Shown one piece after another: positions 28,859 to 38,177 of a stretch of 64,000 bases of DNA. The notes under the pieces are model-generated. The model searched no databases. It saw nothing but the letters and a program-made list of their open reading frames with translations, and was not told where the DNA came from. Position 1 is the first letter of the stretch. Every line of letters starts with the position of its first letter. Source of the stretch: an uncultured Maribacter sp. (GTDB taxonomy: Bacteria > Bacteroidota > Bacteroidia > Flavobacteriales > Flavobacteriaceae); the NCBI GenBank assembly GCA_947504045.1, contig CANNFY010000001.1, positions 1,116,001-1,180,000 of the forward strand, written 5' to 3'. The position numbers and the translations under genes are program-made.

Positions 28859-29670
28859 AGGTTAGGTATTAAAAGTCTTAAATGAATAGAAAACATGTGT
28901 TTTAGAGCTAAACCAAGTCCAAAATGTCTTTTTGCGTATATAAAATAGTATTTAGGGTGGCTATTACCTAGTGGAGAATATAAAGATTTTACCCTTTCTT
29001 TAAGCGGAACACTACTATAACACCATTTAGGTAAAAACTCATTACTTTCACATGTGCCTAAATAACGTTTAGTTGTAATAAGCGTAAAGCCTTTTTTCAT
29101 GGCTCTTTGCCCATAATCATAATCGCCAATTGCATGCGGAAAAATAGGATCTAAATTTCCTACGCTATTAAATACTTTTTTAGGAACTAAAAGGCAGTTT
29201 CCATTAATATTTTGACACGTTTGTATTTCTCCGTTAGGTATAACAGGATTGTCTTTTTTGTCTTCACCACCATAAGTGAATTCTCCTGTTTTTTCGCTAC
29301 AAAAAGCGGCGCATACAACAACATTGTTATCTTCGGATATAGCGCAATCTAATATTTCTTCTAAAGCGTTAGGGTATAAAAAAGTATCATCATTTAGTAA
29401 AACAAAATAATCGAAATCAGATGATTTTGCAGCTGTTTCCCAAGCTAAGTGCATACCTCTGTTCCAATACAAACTTCCTGTTCCTTGAATAACATTTACT
29501 TTAGGATACTTTTTACTTACAATTTCTCCAGTTCCATCAGTAGACCCATCATCTACTAAAAAAATCTCAAGTTTTACATTTGCGGGTATAGTGGCATATA
29601 AATTTTCTAGACATGCTAAAGTCTTATTTACTCTATTAAAGCAAGTAAGTAATACTGCAATATTATACAT
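28846..29670 (-). CDS. Family 2 glycosyltransferase
   Basis: 274-aa cytoplasmic GT-A enzyme. NIAVLLTCFNRVNKTLACLE, nucleotide-binding FLVDDGSTDGTGE (about 38-50), and the DxD-type DYFVLLNDDTFLYPNALEEI (about 86-105). NGNCLLVPKKVF and DYGQRAMKKGF are typical of rhamnosyl/other GT2 enzymes acting on lipid-linked precursors. Donor sugar unknown. Confidence 0.9.
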   Translation of the reverse strand: MYNIAVLLTCFNRVNKTLACLENLYATIPANVKLEIFLVDDGSTDGTGEIVSKKYPKVNVIQGTGSLYWNRGMHLAWETAAKSSDFDYFVLLNDDTFLYPNALEEILDCAISEDNNVVVCAAFCSEKTGEFTYGGEDKKDNPVIPNGEIQTCQNINGNCLLVPKKVFNSVGNLDPIFPHAIGDYDYGQRAMKKGFTLITTKRYLGTCESNEFLPKWCYSSVPLKERVKSLYSPLGNSHPKYYFIYAKRHFGLGLALKHMFSIHLRLLIPNLWKQ

Positions 29671-29677
29671 ATATAAA

Positions 29678-30943
29678 TTATTGTTTAATAACTTTAACTC
29701 TTTTTAGGGTGGCTTTTCTATAACGTATATCAAAAACACCTCTTATCCAATATTTAAATTCACCATCTGTCATGTTTCTGAACGAAGATGAATAGCACAT
29801 TCCTATAATTAACCATAAGAAAATGTAAGAAAGGTCAAAACGACTAAAGTCTTCAACCCAAGCGTATGTCCAACGGAAACTTAAATACACGGCTAATATT
29901 TTCATATACCAGCTTTTAGATTTGTATAACGCTAAATATGTGGCTTTTAAAAATAATAAGAAGTATAAAAAGACACCTATTAATCCTGTCCATGTAAAAA
30001 CATTTAAAACAGAAACTTCATTAACATAGCGTTCAAACTTACCGGTACCAGTTTGGGCTTCAATTTCTGCTCCAAATAATATAGAGTCGTTTCCACGGGC
30101 AGGTGTTCTGCCAAACCAAACATAATTATTAGTAATTGCAGAGGCTAATACTTCTACATATAAACCAGTACGGGTATCTGCAGTTAAATCTTCTTGTTTA
30201 CCTATACCGCTATTATAAGTTTTATAATCTCCCTTTACATAATCACTTATTTTAAATACATTAAATACACCTGTTATTCCTAGGCCAAATAAGATTATAG
30301 GTAGCCCTAATAACAAAACCCGCCCTAAGCCAAGAATATTTTTTCCAACAAATGGCCTTAAGTAATATAAAGATGTTAGCATAAGTGGAACTACAAACTT
30401 AATAACATTACTACGTGCTGCGAAACTAGAAGTAACAGCTATAGCAGATAAAATTAGTATTCCTATTTTCCATTTTTTTGTGAGTAATGGAAAAAATAAA
30501 AGGATAAAACTTATTGGAATAAGATAAATACCATAAGCAACTTTACTTATTACAATTGCAAAAATGAAGAATGCAGGTAGTATAAATCTTATATATTGAT
30601 TAAATATGGTTTGTACTATTACTCTATTGGTACTAATATAAATACTTACAGGTAGTAGTAAAACAAAGCCCATGGTTATAAGGTTTTTCCATTCCCAATA
30701 ATTTTCGGCAATAAAAGCACCTCTAATTATACAGATAATATTCCAAACTAAATAGGCGTATAAAATGTAATAGTTTTTAATGGGGTCATTAAAATATTTT
30801 TTTCTTTCTTTAATAATAAAAAAGAGAACTACAGTATTAACTATCCACCAAATGGAAGTATTACCTAATGGAATCATAGCCCACGGATTAATAGTCTGTA
30901 GGGTAATTAGAAATAATAGTGTAGTTAATATTTTTTTTAACAT
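29678..30943 (-). CDS. Wzy-like polysaccharide polymerase
   Basis: 421-aa inner-membrane protein with about ten hydrophobic helices and a large periplasmic loop (about 235-305) rich in polar residues (VKGDYKTYNSGIGKQEDLTADTRTG, split by T-rich turns). The topology, single copy in the locus and neighbouring Wzx flippase and Wzc-like protein fit the role of repeat-unit polymerase. Wzy proteins have little sequence conservation, so the call rests on topology and context. No signal peptide beyond the first TM segment. Confidence 0.78.
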   Translation of the reverse strand: MLKKILTTLLFLITLQTINPWAMIPLGNTSIWWIVNTVVLFFIIKERKKYFNDPIKNYYILYAYLVWNIICIIRGAFIAENYWEWKNLITMGFVLLLPVSIYISTNRVIVQTIFNQYIRFILPAFFIFAIVISKVAYGIYLIPISFILLFFPLLTKKWKIGILILSAIAVTSSFAARSNVIKFVVPLMLTSLYYLRPFVGKNILGLGRVLLLGLPIILFGLGITGVFNVFKISDYVKGDYKTYNSGIGKQEDLTADTRTGLYVEVLASAITNNYVWFGRTPARGNDSILFGAEIEAQTGTGKFERYVNEVSVLNVFTWTGLIGVFLYFLLFLKATYLALYKSKSWYMKILAVYLSFRWTYAWVEDFSRFDLSYIFLWLIIGMCYSSSFRNMTDGEFKYWIRGVFDIRYRKATLKRVKVIKQ

Positions 30944-30968
30944 CAGTAGTTTATACAGTATTTAAAAT

Positions 30969-31088
30969 TTAAAGAAAATTTTTAATTTCTTTAGTGGAAT
31001 TTACTTCCCACATTTTACTAGCAGTTGTATTTTTTTTAATTAATAAAGCTTTTTTAATTTTGTTTTTTTCTAAAATAGTATACTGCAT
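30969..31088 (-). CDS. Possible 39-aa small ORF or gene remnant
   Basis: ATG at 31088 opens 39 codons (MQYTILEKNKIKKALLIKK...KEIKNFL) in the otherwise empty 156-base gap between the Wzy-like gene and the acetyltransferase. It is Lys/Ile-rich, has no recognised domain, and its ending (KMWEVNSTKEIKNFL) looks like the tail of a longer protein. It may be the remnant of a lost glycosyltransferase or a chance ORF. Confidence 0.2.
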   Translation of the reverse strand: MQYTILEKNKIKKALLIKKNTTASKMWEVNSTKEIKNFL

Positions 31089-31099
31089 ACGTATCTTTT

Positions 31100-31795
31100 T
31101 TAACTACTTAAATTGACGATTTTTTCTAGAGATTCTTTAATTTTTAATACATCTTGGGGTTCTTTTAACCACCATTTTGTTTCTAAAAGCTGCTTAATTT
31201 TATTTTCATTAAAACGGTATTTTATATGCTTTGCAGGAACACCACCAACTATAGAATAAGCGTCTATATTTTTAGTAACAACAGAACCTGCAGCAATTAT
31301 AGCACCATCTGCTATAGTTACCCCATCCATAATTAACGCATTTGCTCCAATCCAAACATCATTACCTATGGTTATAGGTTTATATTCTACAAAATCGGAA
31401 TCTTTTTCTATTACTTTTACTTTCATCCCATTGTTTTTTTTGTAAAATATAGGAGAAGTAGAAAACTTATGAATAGGATGTGCACCTAAACCCATTTTTA
31501 CCCCATGAGAAATAGAACAGTAGCTTCCTATTGTTGTGTTTTGTATTAGACTATTATTATTTATGTAGCTATAATCTCCAATAGAGCTATGGTTAACGGT
31601 TACATTTTCATGTAATAGAACATTTTTACCAATTGAGGAACCTTCAGAAATACATACATTTTTTCTAAATATAGAGTTAGGAAAACGCTTTGTATTTTGA
31701 AAATCTCTTGCCTTATCATTTGAAAGTTCAAGAATGCCTTTTATAAAGCCTAAGGGCATCCATAAAAGTCTATTAATAAGTTTAGATTTTTCCAT
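31100..31795 (-). CDS. CatB-like hexapeptide acetyltransferase
   Basis: 231-aa beta-helix O-acetyltransferase. Hexapeptide repeats from about residue 35: VCISEGSSIGKNVLLHENV, YSYINNNSLIQN, GSYCSISHGVKMG, then the loop GLGAHPIHKFSTSPIF (about 102-117) with the catalytic His typical of CatB-related enzymes, then IGNDVWIGANALIMDGV and [22 protein letters not shown]. An upstream in-frame start at 31819 would overlap the preceding gene by 13 bases; the ATG at 31795 is preferred. Probably the second sugar-acetylating enzyme of the locus. Confidence 0.88.
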   Translation of the reverse strand: MEKSKLINRLLWMPLGFIKGILELSNDKARDFQNTKRFPNSIFRKNVCISEGSSIGKNVLLHENVTVNHSSIGDYSYINNNSLIQNTTIGSYCSISHGVKMGLGAHPIHKFSTSPIFYKKNNGMKVKVIEKDSDFVEYKPITIGNDVWIGANALIMDGVTIADGAIIAAGSVVTKNIDAYSIVGGVPAKHIKYRFNENKIKQLLETKWWLKEPQDVLKIKESLEKIVNLSS

Positions 31796-31806
31796 TTGTA
31801 TAGTTT

Positions 31807-32757
31807 TTACCAATAACAAGCACCTTCTACAGCATTTGCATTTTTAGGTTTTTCGTTCTCTCCTGGTCTAATCCAATGTTCATTAAATAAGTTCATGTAA
31901 GGCCATACTACAAAATCTTCCCAACGTTTTCCTTTTATTCCAAATAATAATTGGGTTGCTCCTGCCATATGTATGGCTTTTTTTCCACTACGTTTTACAT
32001 GAGCAGCAAGTGGAAACCCATATGCACCACAACCTATAATACAAATATCGTAGTCTGTTGCATCTATTTGCGATTTCATGTGATTAAGGGCTTCAAACCA
32101 ATCGTTAAATTCTGTTTCGGCGCCTGCAACACTTTGTACTGCTTTTATTGTTTTAAGCTCAAAATCTGGAAGTAATCCATTCTCAAAAATAAGGTCTTTT
32201 TTAGCGTATTGCTTAGTAATTGTTTCTGCAAAAGGGTGCACTACTAATACTTTTTTTCCTTTTAAAGCTCTTGTCCATGGGTTTTTAGTAAAAAAAGGTT
32301 CTAAATCTTCTAATACAATACGTTTTGCATTTACTAAACCTTGCGAAACATATTTTTCATCTAATAACCAAGAGCACAAAATATCTACTTGTGGTGTTTC
32401 CTCTAAAATTAGCTCGCAAAATTCTGTAATTTTTTCTTTAGTTGGAGGAAAAAAGCCACTCCATATTTGCATTTGATTTAGGATAGATGGTTCCCACCAC
32501 CATTTAAGACTTTGTCCTGTAATAAATGCCTTTTTACTTTTGTTATTTTTTTTAATACCAATATAATTTGTTAGTGTAGCTAGTTCTGTAGAACCATAGC
32601 GGGCTATCATACAAGGAGCATCATCCATCAACATATCATAAACTAATTGATTAGAATATTCCTTGTTAGAGAACATTTTCCAGTTTCTTCCTTCTTGATG
32701 GGCTTCTGGAAAAAAAACACGATGGGTTTTTTTTAATATTTTAAGAATAGTTTTCAT
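31807..32757 (-). CDS. GT-D-like glycosyltransferase candidate
   Basis: 316 aa, cytoplasmic. The opening MIARYGSTELATL (about 50-62) and the later CSWLLDEKYVSQ, GKKVLVVHPFAETI and CIIGCGAYGFPLAAHVKRSGKKAIH-type block (split at GAYG) resemble the GT-D fold / DUF1792 family of sugar transferases found in capsule loci. No classical GT2 or GT4 motif is present. The C-terminus IKGKRWEDFV is also typical of that group. Confidence moderate because no metal-binding DxE is identified with certainty. Confidence 0.6.
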   Translation of the reverse strand: MKTILKILKKTHRVFFPEAHQEGRNWKMFSNKEYSNQLVYDMLMDDAPCMIARYGSTELATLTNYIGIKKNNKSKKAFITGQSLKWWWEPSILNQMQIWSGFFPPTKEKITEFCELILEETPQVDILCSWLLDEKYVSQGLVNAKRIVLEDLEPFFTKNPWTRALKGKKVLVVHPFAETITKQYAKKDLIFENGLLPDFELKTIKAVQSVAGAETEFNDWFEALNHMKSQIDATDYDICIIGCGAYGFPLAAHVKRSGKKAIHMAGATQLLFGIKGKRWEDFVVWPYMNLFNEHWIRPGENEKPKNANAVEGACYW

Positions 32758-32836
32758 TTATTTAGATGCTGGTTTTAGTAGGTATACAAATGTTTACGTA
32801 TGTATTGGTAATAAAGATCATTTTAAGATAAATTTA

Positions 32837-33790
32837 TTAGTATTGGAGTCTTGGAAAGCCTCTTAATCGCCATCTTATTTTTGATATATAAATAATACCT
32901 TTAGCTACGCTTTTTAACCCTTTGTTTTTAATAGAATGTTTTTCTATACTGGAAAATTGGTTCATTATTCCTTTGTCTAGTCCTAAAGTAAATTTAGTAA
33001 GAACGTCGTATTTATTTTGGTTGATAAGGAATAAAAAAGTATGCCTTAATTCATATTTCATAAAGACAATAAAGTTTTTATTTTTCTTTCCTTGTTTTAA
33101 CCAAGTTTCATAAACTAAATTATATCTTTTTATAACATGTTGCATTACCTCTTCAAATGGTTTTGTTGTTGCTTGCCCTTCAACATCACCAACGTAAATA
33201 CTTAGTGGAAAACCACAATATACTGTTTCTGTTAATAAAGCTACAGCAAAAAATAATGCGTAATCTTGATTACGTTTCATTCCTGGAGGAAAGCCGTAAG
33301 TTTTATTAAATATTTTTTTTGAAACTATTGTTGCACTAGTATGAACAAAAACATGAGGGTTTTCAAAAAAGTCTATTAAGGTAATTTGTTCTTTATATTT
33401 TTCTGCAAGCCTTATATATTCTTTACCTCCAGAAGTTACTTTACCTGCACCACAAATAAAGCCAGCATCAGGGTATTTTTCTATGGCTTTATGCATATGC
33501 TCTAAATATTCTGGCAACCATTCATCATCTCCATCTAAAAATGCTACATAGTCAAATTTAGAGTTTTTCACACCTTCATTACGAGCAACACTTACTCCTT
33601 GGTTATTTTGACGAATTATTTTTACTCGTTCATCAGAGGTAAATTGTTCTATTACATCTATACCGTTGTCTGTACTTCCATCGTCAATTATGACAACCTC
33701 AAAATTTTCAAAAGTTTGGGCTAATACAGAACCTAATGTTCTTTTAATAGTATGTGCTTTATTATATAAAGGTATTACAATTGAAATCAT
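32837..33790 (-). CDS. Family 2 glycosyltransferase
   Basis: 317 aa. Textbook GT2: MISIVIPLYNKAHTIKRTL, VVIIDDGSTDNGID (about 33-46), QNNQGVSVARNEGV, and the DxD site AFLDGDDEWLP (about 83-93). The C-terminal about 80 residues are helical and basic, likely membrane-associated. It overlaps the flippase gene by 4 bases (ATGA), so the two are coupled. Donor sugar unknown. Confidence 0.92.
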   Translation of the reverse strand: MISIVIPLYNKAHTIKRTLGSVLAQTFENFEVVIIDDGSTDNGIDVIEQFTSDERVKIIRQNNQGVSVARNEGVKNSKFDYVAFLDGDDEWLPEYLEHMHKAIEKYPDAGFICGAGKVTSGGKEYIRLAEKYKEQITLIDFFENPHVFVHTSATIVSKKIFNKTYGFPPGMKRNQDYALFFAVALLTETVYCGFPLSIYVGDVEGQATTKPFEEVMQHVIKRYNLVYETWLKQGKKNKNFIVFMKYELRHTFLFLINQNKYDVLTKFTLGLDKGIMNQFSSIEKHSIKNKGLKSVAKGIIYISKIRWRLRGFPRLQY

Positions 33791-35325
33791 TTAATATTAG
33801 GTTTAAATTTTGAGTAAAAAGATTTTGCCAAATTTTTAATCCAGATGCGTTCTTCTTTATTAAAGCCCACATAATTAAATAAAAATAGAGTTATTATAAC
33901 ACTAAGTATTAGTATAATTATTAGGCGTAAAAAACTTTCTTCAAGAAATTGAAGTGGCAAATAGCTTATAATTAAAGCGCCACTAAAAGTACACAAACAT
34001 CTTAATATAACATTTTTAGAAAAGTTAGGTATGTTAAGACCTGTATGTTTTTTTGCGTACCATAAAATAATTACCATATTTATTAAAGCATAGCCAATAA
34101 ATACATAGTACATCATATAAGGAGGGTAGCCTTTTGAAAAAAGAATGTATGCTACTAATAAAGGAAAAGTATTTAAAATTGCACTGGATATTTGAAAACC
34201 TCTAATGTTTCCTACAGCTCTAATTGAGGTTGAAATTGGTATTGTAATCTGTTCTATTAAATTTCTTATAATTAATAATCTACAAAAAATAACCGCATAG
34301 CCGGGTACATCTTTTAACCATAGCCCTAAAATATATGGCATTTCTAGTAGTACAGCAATGCACATAATGGTTAGTAAAAAAAAGGACACTTTACTCCCCA
34401 TAGCAGTCATTTTAAGCATAGAACTTCTATTGCCGGCTCCTTCATTTTTTGCAATTGCAGGGTTTAACGCGCTAAGCATAGTTGTAGAAAAAGAGCCTAA
34501 TTGCCCACTAATTTGGTTTGCTATACCTTGTGAAGCATTTACACGTGGTCCAAAAAACATGTTTAAAACAATACCTTGTCCATAATTAGCTAATATGCTA
34601 CTAGAAGATCCTAAAAAAGACCAACCTGCAAAACTACCCATTTCATTAAATAGTTTTTTGTCGTAATGCTTTTTAATATTTATTTGAACTTCTTTATATT
34701 TTTTATGGCAATAAATACGTCTAATAATTAATAATAGTACAGCCATTGCTGCCATTAAAAAACCATATATAATTAGTGTATCAAAAGTAGTATAGGTAAT
34801 ATATATTGCAATACCAAATTTTATAAGAGCTTCAATAATACTTAAAATTGCAACCAGAAGCATGTTTTCATGCGCATTAATTACGGCATCATAAGGGACA
34901 GAAATTATTTTAAAAAAGGTGCTTGCCACCATGCAATGAAAAATAACTTTTGCAGCATACATTCTGTTATCGGGTATTTCTAAAACACCATTAAATAAGT
35001 ATATGGCAGATACTTCAAGTAATAAAACTACCGCAAAACCTATTACTAAATGTAAAAGTATACTCACATTAAATATACCTACCTGAGCATTAAAATCGCC
35101 TTTACCTTCTGCATAAGACATAAAACGCTGTGTTGCTGAGGTCATTGCTGCATTTAAAAATGTTAGCATAGCAATTGCACCGGCAACAACATTAAAAATA
35201 CCAAAATCTGTAGCTCCTAATGCAGCTAGCACTAAACGTGTTGAGTATAGTGAAATAAAAACTGTAATAGCCATACGGGCATATAAAAAACCAGTATTTG
35301 TAGCTACTCTTTTTGCTTGTTGCAT
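33787..35325 (-). CDS. Wzx-like repeat-unit flippase
   Basis: 512-aa polytopic membrane protein with about 12-14 predicted TM helices. The N-terminus NTGFLYARMAITVFISLYSTRLVLAALG and DFGIFNVVAGAIA belong to the polysaccharide-transport (MOP/PST) superfamily. It moves lipid-linked repeat units across the inner membrane for the Wzy-like polymerase. Gene order (fcl before, GT2 after with 4-base overlap) fits a Wzx/Wzy-dependent locus. Confidence 0.9.
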   Translation of the reverse strand: MQQAKRVATNTGFLYARMAITVFISLYSTRLVLAALGATDFGIFNVVAGAIAMLTFLNAAMTSATQRFMSYAEGKGDFNAQVGIFNVSILLHLVIGFAVVLLLEVSAIYLFNGVLEIPDNRMYAAKVIFHCMVASTFFKIISVPYDAVINAHENMLLVAILSIIEALIKFGIAIYITYTTFDTLIIYGFLMAAMAVLLLIIRRIYCHKKYKEVQINIKKHYDKKLFNEMGSFAGWSFLGSSSSILANYGQGIVLNMFFGPRVNASQGIANQISGQLGSFSTTMLSALNPAIAKNEGAGNRSSMLKMTAMGSKVSFFLLTIMCIAVLLEMPYILGLWLKDVPGYAVIFCRLLIIRNLIEQITIPISTSIRAVGNIRGFQISSAILNTFPLLVAYILFSKGYPPYMMYYVFIGYALINMVIILWYAKKHTGLNIPNFSKNVILRCLCTFSGALIISYLPLQFLEESFLRLIIILILSVIITLFLFNYVGFNKEERIWIKNLAKSFYSKFKPNIK

Positions 35326-35335
35326 ATTTAAATGA

Positions 35336-35370
35336 AATTGGTGTTTAGTTTTTTAATCTAAACACCAGTT
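35336..35370. repeat. Hairpin between fcl and the flippase gene
   Basis: TGGTGTTTAG (35339-35348) pairs with CTAAACACCA (35358-35367), a perfect 10-bp stem with a 9-base loop, extendable to 13 bp with one wobble. On the minus strand no T-run follows. A second 9-bp inverted repeat (CTTAAAATA, 35412-35436) overlaps the fcl stop. Confidence 0.6.
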
Positions 35371-35431
35371 ACCTTTTGGTAAATTATTGTATTAATTTTT
35401 GCTTATACTAACTTAAAATATACTTAGTATT

Positions 35432-36520
35432 TTAAGATTGTTTAAGGTACCAATCATATACTTTTTCAACACCTTCTTTTAATTCTATTTTATGTTTCCA
35501 CCCAAGACCGTGTAATTTAGAAGGGTCTGTAAGTTTTTTCATAGTTCCATCAGGTTTATCAGAATTAAAATATAACTCTCCATTAAATCCAATAGATTTT
35601 TTAATAAGTTCTGCTAAATCTTTAATAGAAATATCAATACCAGTTCCAATATTAATATGGGTGTTTCTAATTTCTTTAGATTCGGTATCATAACAATCTT
35701 TAAACTCTCGTTCTTCCATTAAAAAAACGCAAGCATCAGCCATGTCTTCAGACCATAAAAATTCTCGCATTGGTTTTCCACTTCCCCAAATTTCTAGATG
35801 TACGGTATCTCCTTTTTTCTGAATGCCGTATTTATCTAATATAGAATATATGTCTTCATCTATTGCAGAACCATTAAACCCTTCAATTGGTAGTTTGTTA
35901 AGGTCTTTTCTTATGGTGTCCCAATCTTGATTTTCTAATGCTTTACCTAAATGCATTTTTCTAATAAGTGCAGGTAATACATGTGACTTTTCTAAATCAA
36001 AATTATCATTAGGGCCATACAAGTTGGTTGGCATTACAGAAATAAAGTTACTATCATATTGTAAATTGTAACTTTCACACATTTTAATACCAGCAATTTT
36101 AGCTATTGCATATGGCTCATTAGTATATTCTAAAGTATCAGTTAATAGATACTCTTCTTTCATAGGTTGCGGGCAAGTTTTTGGGTAAATACAAGTACTA
36201 CCTAAAAACATGAGTTTTTTAACCCCATGTACATAACTTTCATGAATTACGTTATTCTGAATCATTAAGTTAGCGTAAATAAAATCTGCTCTATAGGTAT
36301 TGTTAGCTACTATTCCACCAACTTTGGCAGCTGCTAAAAACACATATTCTGGTTTTTCTTTAGCAAAAAATTCTTGAACTGCAGTACTGTTTGTAAGGTC
36401 TAGTTCTTTATGTGTACGAGTAATAAAATTAGAATATCCTCTTGCTTCTAAATTTTTTAAAATTGCACTACCAACTAAGCCTCTATGGCCAGCGATATAA
36501 ATTTTTGCATCTTTCTTCAT
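35432..36520 (-). CDS. fcl: GDP-L-fucose synthase
   Basis: 362-aa SDR enzyme (3,5-epimerase/4-reductase) finishing GDP-L-fucose from the product of Gmd. N-terminal GHRGLVG (11-17) binds NADP; SGSTCIYP-type LGSTCIYP and EPYAIAKIAG carry the catalytic Ser and Tyr-x-x-x-Lys. A start at 36562 is in frame but the ATG at 36520 (MKKDAKIYIAG) aligns with the family. About 40 residues longer than E. coli Fcl because of an insert around 190-235, common in Bacteroidetes. Follows gmd after a hairpin-bearing 84-base gap. Confidence 0.96.
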   Translation of the reverse strand: MKKDAKIYIAGHRGLVGSAILKNLEARGYSNFITRTHKELDLTNSTAVQEFFAKEKPEYVFLAAAKVGGIVANNTYRADFIYANLMIQNNVIHESYVHGVKKLMFLGSTCIYPKTCPQPMKEEYLLTDTLEYTNEPYAIAKIAGIKMCESYNLQYDSNFISVMPTNLYGPNDNFDLEKSHVLPALIRKMHLGKALENQDWDTIRKDLNKLPIEGFNGSAIDEDIYSILDKYGIQKKGDTVHLEIWGSGKPMREFLWSEDMADACVFLMEEREFKDCYDTESKEIRNTHINIGTGIDISIKDLAELIKKSIGFNGELYFNSDKPDGTMKKLTDPSKLHGLGWKHKIELKEGVEKVYDWYLKQS

Positions 36521-36555
36521 ATACACTCTTTTATATAAGATTGAATCTTTAATTT

Positions 36556-36586
36556 GCACCAATATTTAAGTATTAAATATTGGTGC
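36556..36586. repeat. 14-bp perfect hairpin between gmd and fcl
   Basis: GCACCAATATTTAA (36556-36569) pairs with TTAAATATTGGTGC (36573-36586) across a 3-base loop. On the plus strand a run of seven Ts follows; on the minus strand, the transcribed one, there is none. It might stabilise the 3' end of processed gmd mRNA or partly terminate. Confidence 0.7.
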
Positions 36587-36604
36587 TTTTTTTAATATTT
36601 AGAA

Positions 36605-37717
36605 TTATTCAAAGTAATTAAAAGTAGTATATCCACCATTTTTTAAATACTGGTCTTTTTTCATTAGGGTTACATCACTTTGCATCATATCTTTTACAAG
36701 ATCTTTAAGTTCAAATTCTGGAATCCATCCTAATTTATTGTTAGCTTTAGAAGCATCACCAATTAATAAGTCAACCTCAGTTGGTCTAAAGTATTTAGGG
36801 TCTACAGCTAAAACTTCTTTACCTATTTCTAATTGATATTCAGGGTTGTTACAAGCTTTAATATAGCCTTTTTCGTTAACGCCTTCTCCTTTAAATTCTA
36901 ATTCGATACCTACTTCTGCAAAAGCCATACGTACAAAATCTCTAACAGGTGTAGTTTTTCCAGTAGCAATTACCCAATCTTCAGCTTCATCAGCTTGTAA
37001 AATCATCCACATCATACGAACATAATCTTTAGCATGTCCCCAATCTCTTTGTGCATCTAAATTTCCTAGGTATATTTTATCTTGTAACCCTAATGCAATT
37101 CTAGAAGTAGCTCTTGTAATTTTACGAGTTACAAAAGTTTCTCCTCTAATAGGCGATTCATGATTAAATAAGATACCATTACAAGCATACATACCATAAG
37201 CTTCTCTATAGTTTACAGTAATCCAGTATGCATACATTTTAGCAACTGCATATGGGCTACGAGGGTAAAATGGAGTAGTTTCACTTTGTGGAACTTCTTG
37301 TACTTTACCGTATAACTCTGAAGTGGATGCTTGGTAAATACGTGTTTTCTTTTCTAAACCTAATAAACGAACCGCGTCTAAGATTCTAAGAGTACCTAAA
37401 CCATCTGCATTACCTGTATATTCTGGCACTTCAAAAGATACATGTACATGGCTCATTGCTGCCAAGTTGTAAATTTCATCTGGCTGAATTTCTTGTATTA
37501 ACCTAATAAGGTTAGTACTATCCGTCATATCACCATAGTGTAAAATAAAGTTTCTATTTTCAATATGAGGATCTTGGTATAAATGATCAATTCTATCGGT
37601 ATTAAAGATAGAAGATCTTCTTTTTAGCCCATGTACTTGGTATCCTTTTTTTAATAAAAATTCACTTAAGTAAGCGCCATCTTGTCCGGTTACTCCTGTG
37701 ATAAATGCTACTTTCAT
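36605..37717 (-). CDS. gmd: GDP-mannose 4,6-dehydratase
   Basis: 370-aa SDR enzyme converting GDP-D-mannose to GDP-4-keto-6-deoxymannose, using NADP. Cofactor loop GVTGQDG at 8-14; catalytic STSE (131-134, Thr132) and Y156-x-x-x-K160 ([12 protein letters not shown]); [18 protein letters not shown] binds the nucleotide sugar. Normal length. First biosynthetic gene after the leader, so GDP-fucose (or a related deoxysugar) is a component of the polymer. Confidence 0.97.
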   Translation of the reverse strand: MKVAFITGVTGQDGAYLSEFLLKKGYQVHGLKRRSSIFNTDRIDHLYQDPHIENRNFILHYGDMTDSTNLIRLIQEIQPDEIYNLAAMSHVHVSFEVPEYTGNADGLGTLRILDAVRLLGLEKKTRIYQASTSELYGKVQEVPQSETTPFYPRSPYAVAKMYAYWITVNYREAYGMYACNGILFNHESPIRGETFVTRKITRATSRIALGLQDKIYLGNLDAQRDWGHAKDYVRMMWMILQADEAEDWVIATGKTTPVRDFVRMAFAEVGIELEFKGEGVNEKGYIKACNNPEYQLEIGKEVLAVDPKYFRPTEVDLLIGDASKANNKLGWIPEFELKDLVKDMMQSDVTLMKKDQYLKNGGYTTFNYFE

Positions 37718-38177
37718 ATTATGATTAAATTAGAGGTTATGTTATCGAACTTTGTGTGTGATTTTGTTTGCTCGATACTTATGTTATGATGAAATATGTT
37801 ACGTTAGTAGAAATAAAATTTAATTTTATAGTTAAGTTTTTTTTACCGCTCCGCGCCGTAAGCCACATTTTTTGGTTACGGTTTGTTTATTAATTATAGC
37901 TAAATACTAACAGCTATATTTTGTTTTTTTAATTTTTTGTAGGAAATAAAAACACTAAAATTAAAGTGTAAACTTAAATACGTCATTCTTATGCTACAAG
38001 GTTTATCTTAAAAGACTTGTGAGTTTTATCAAATTAATAATGAATAACAAGTATTTGTGAAAATATTATATGTATGTGGGTGTACAATTTAAGATATATT
38101 TAAGAGGTTTTTTTTACTATTAATATCTAGCTAGATGTATTACAAAAAATGCCGTTGAATTGTTAAAATATAATTAG
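37718..38177 (-). promoter_or_regulatory. 460-bp untranslated leader between the antiterminator and gmd
   Basis: No ORF of note in either strand. It has a local GC-rich patch (CCGCTCCGCGCCG, 37847-37859) in an otherwise about 20% GC stretch, a hairpin with arms CCGTAAGCCA / TGGTTACGG (37856-37881, one bulge) and a second, TATAGCT / AGCTATA (37895-37918). Because an UpxY-type antiterminator is encoded immediately upstream, this leader is a likely target of its action. No exact TAnnTTTG promoter was found on the minus strand. Confidence 0.5.
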
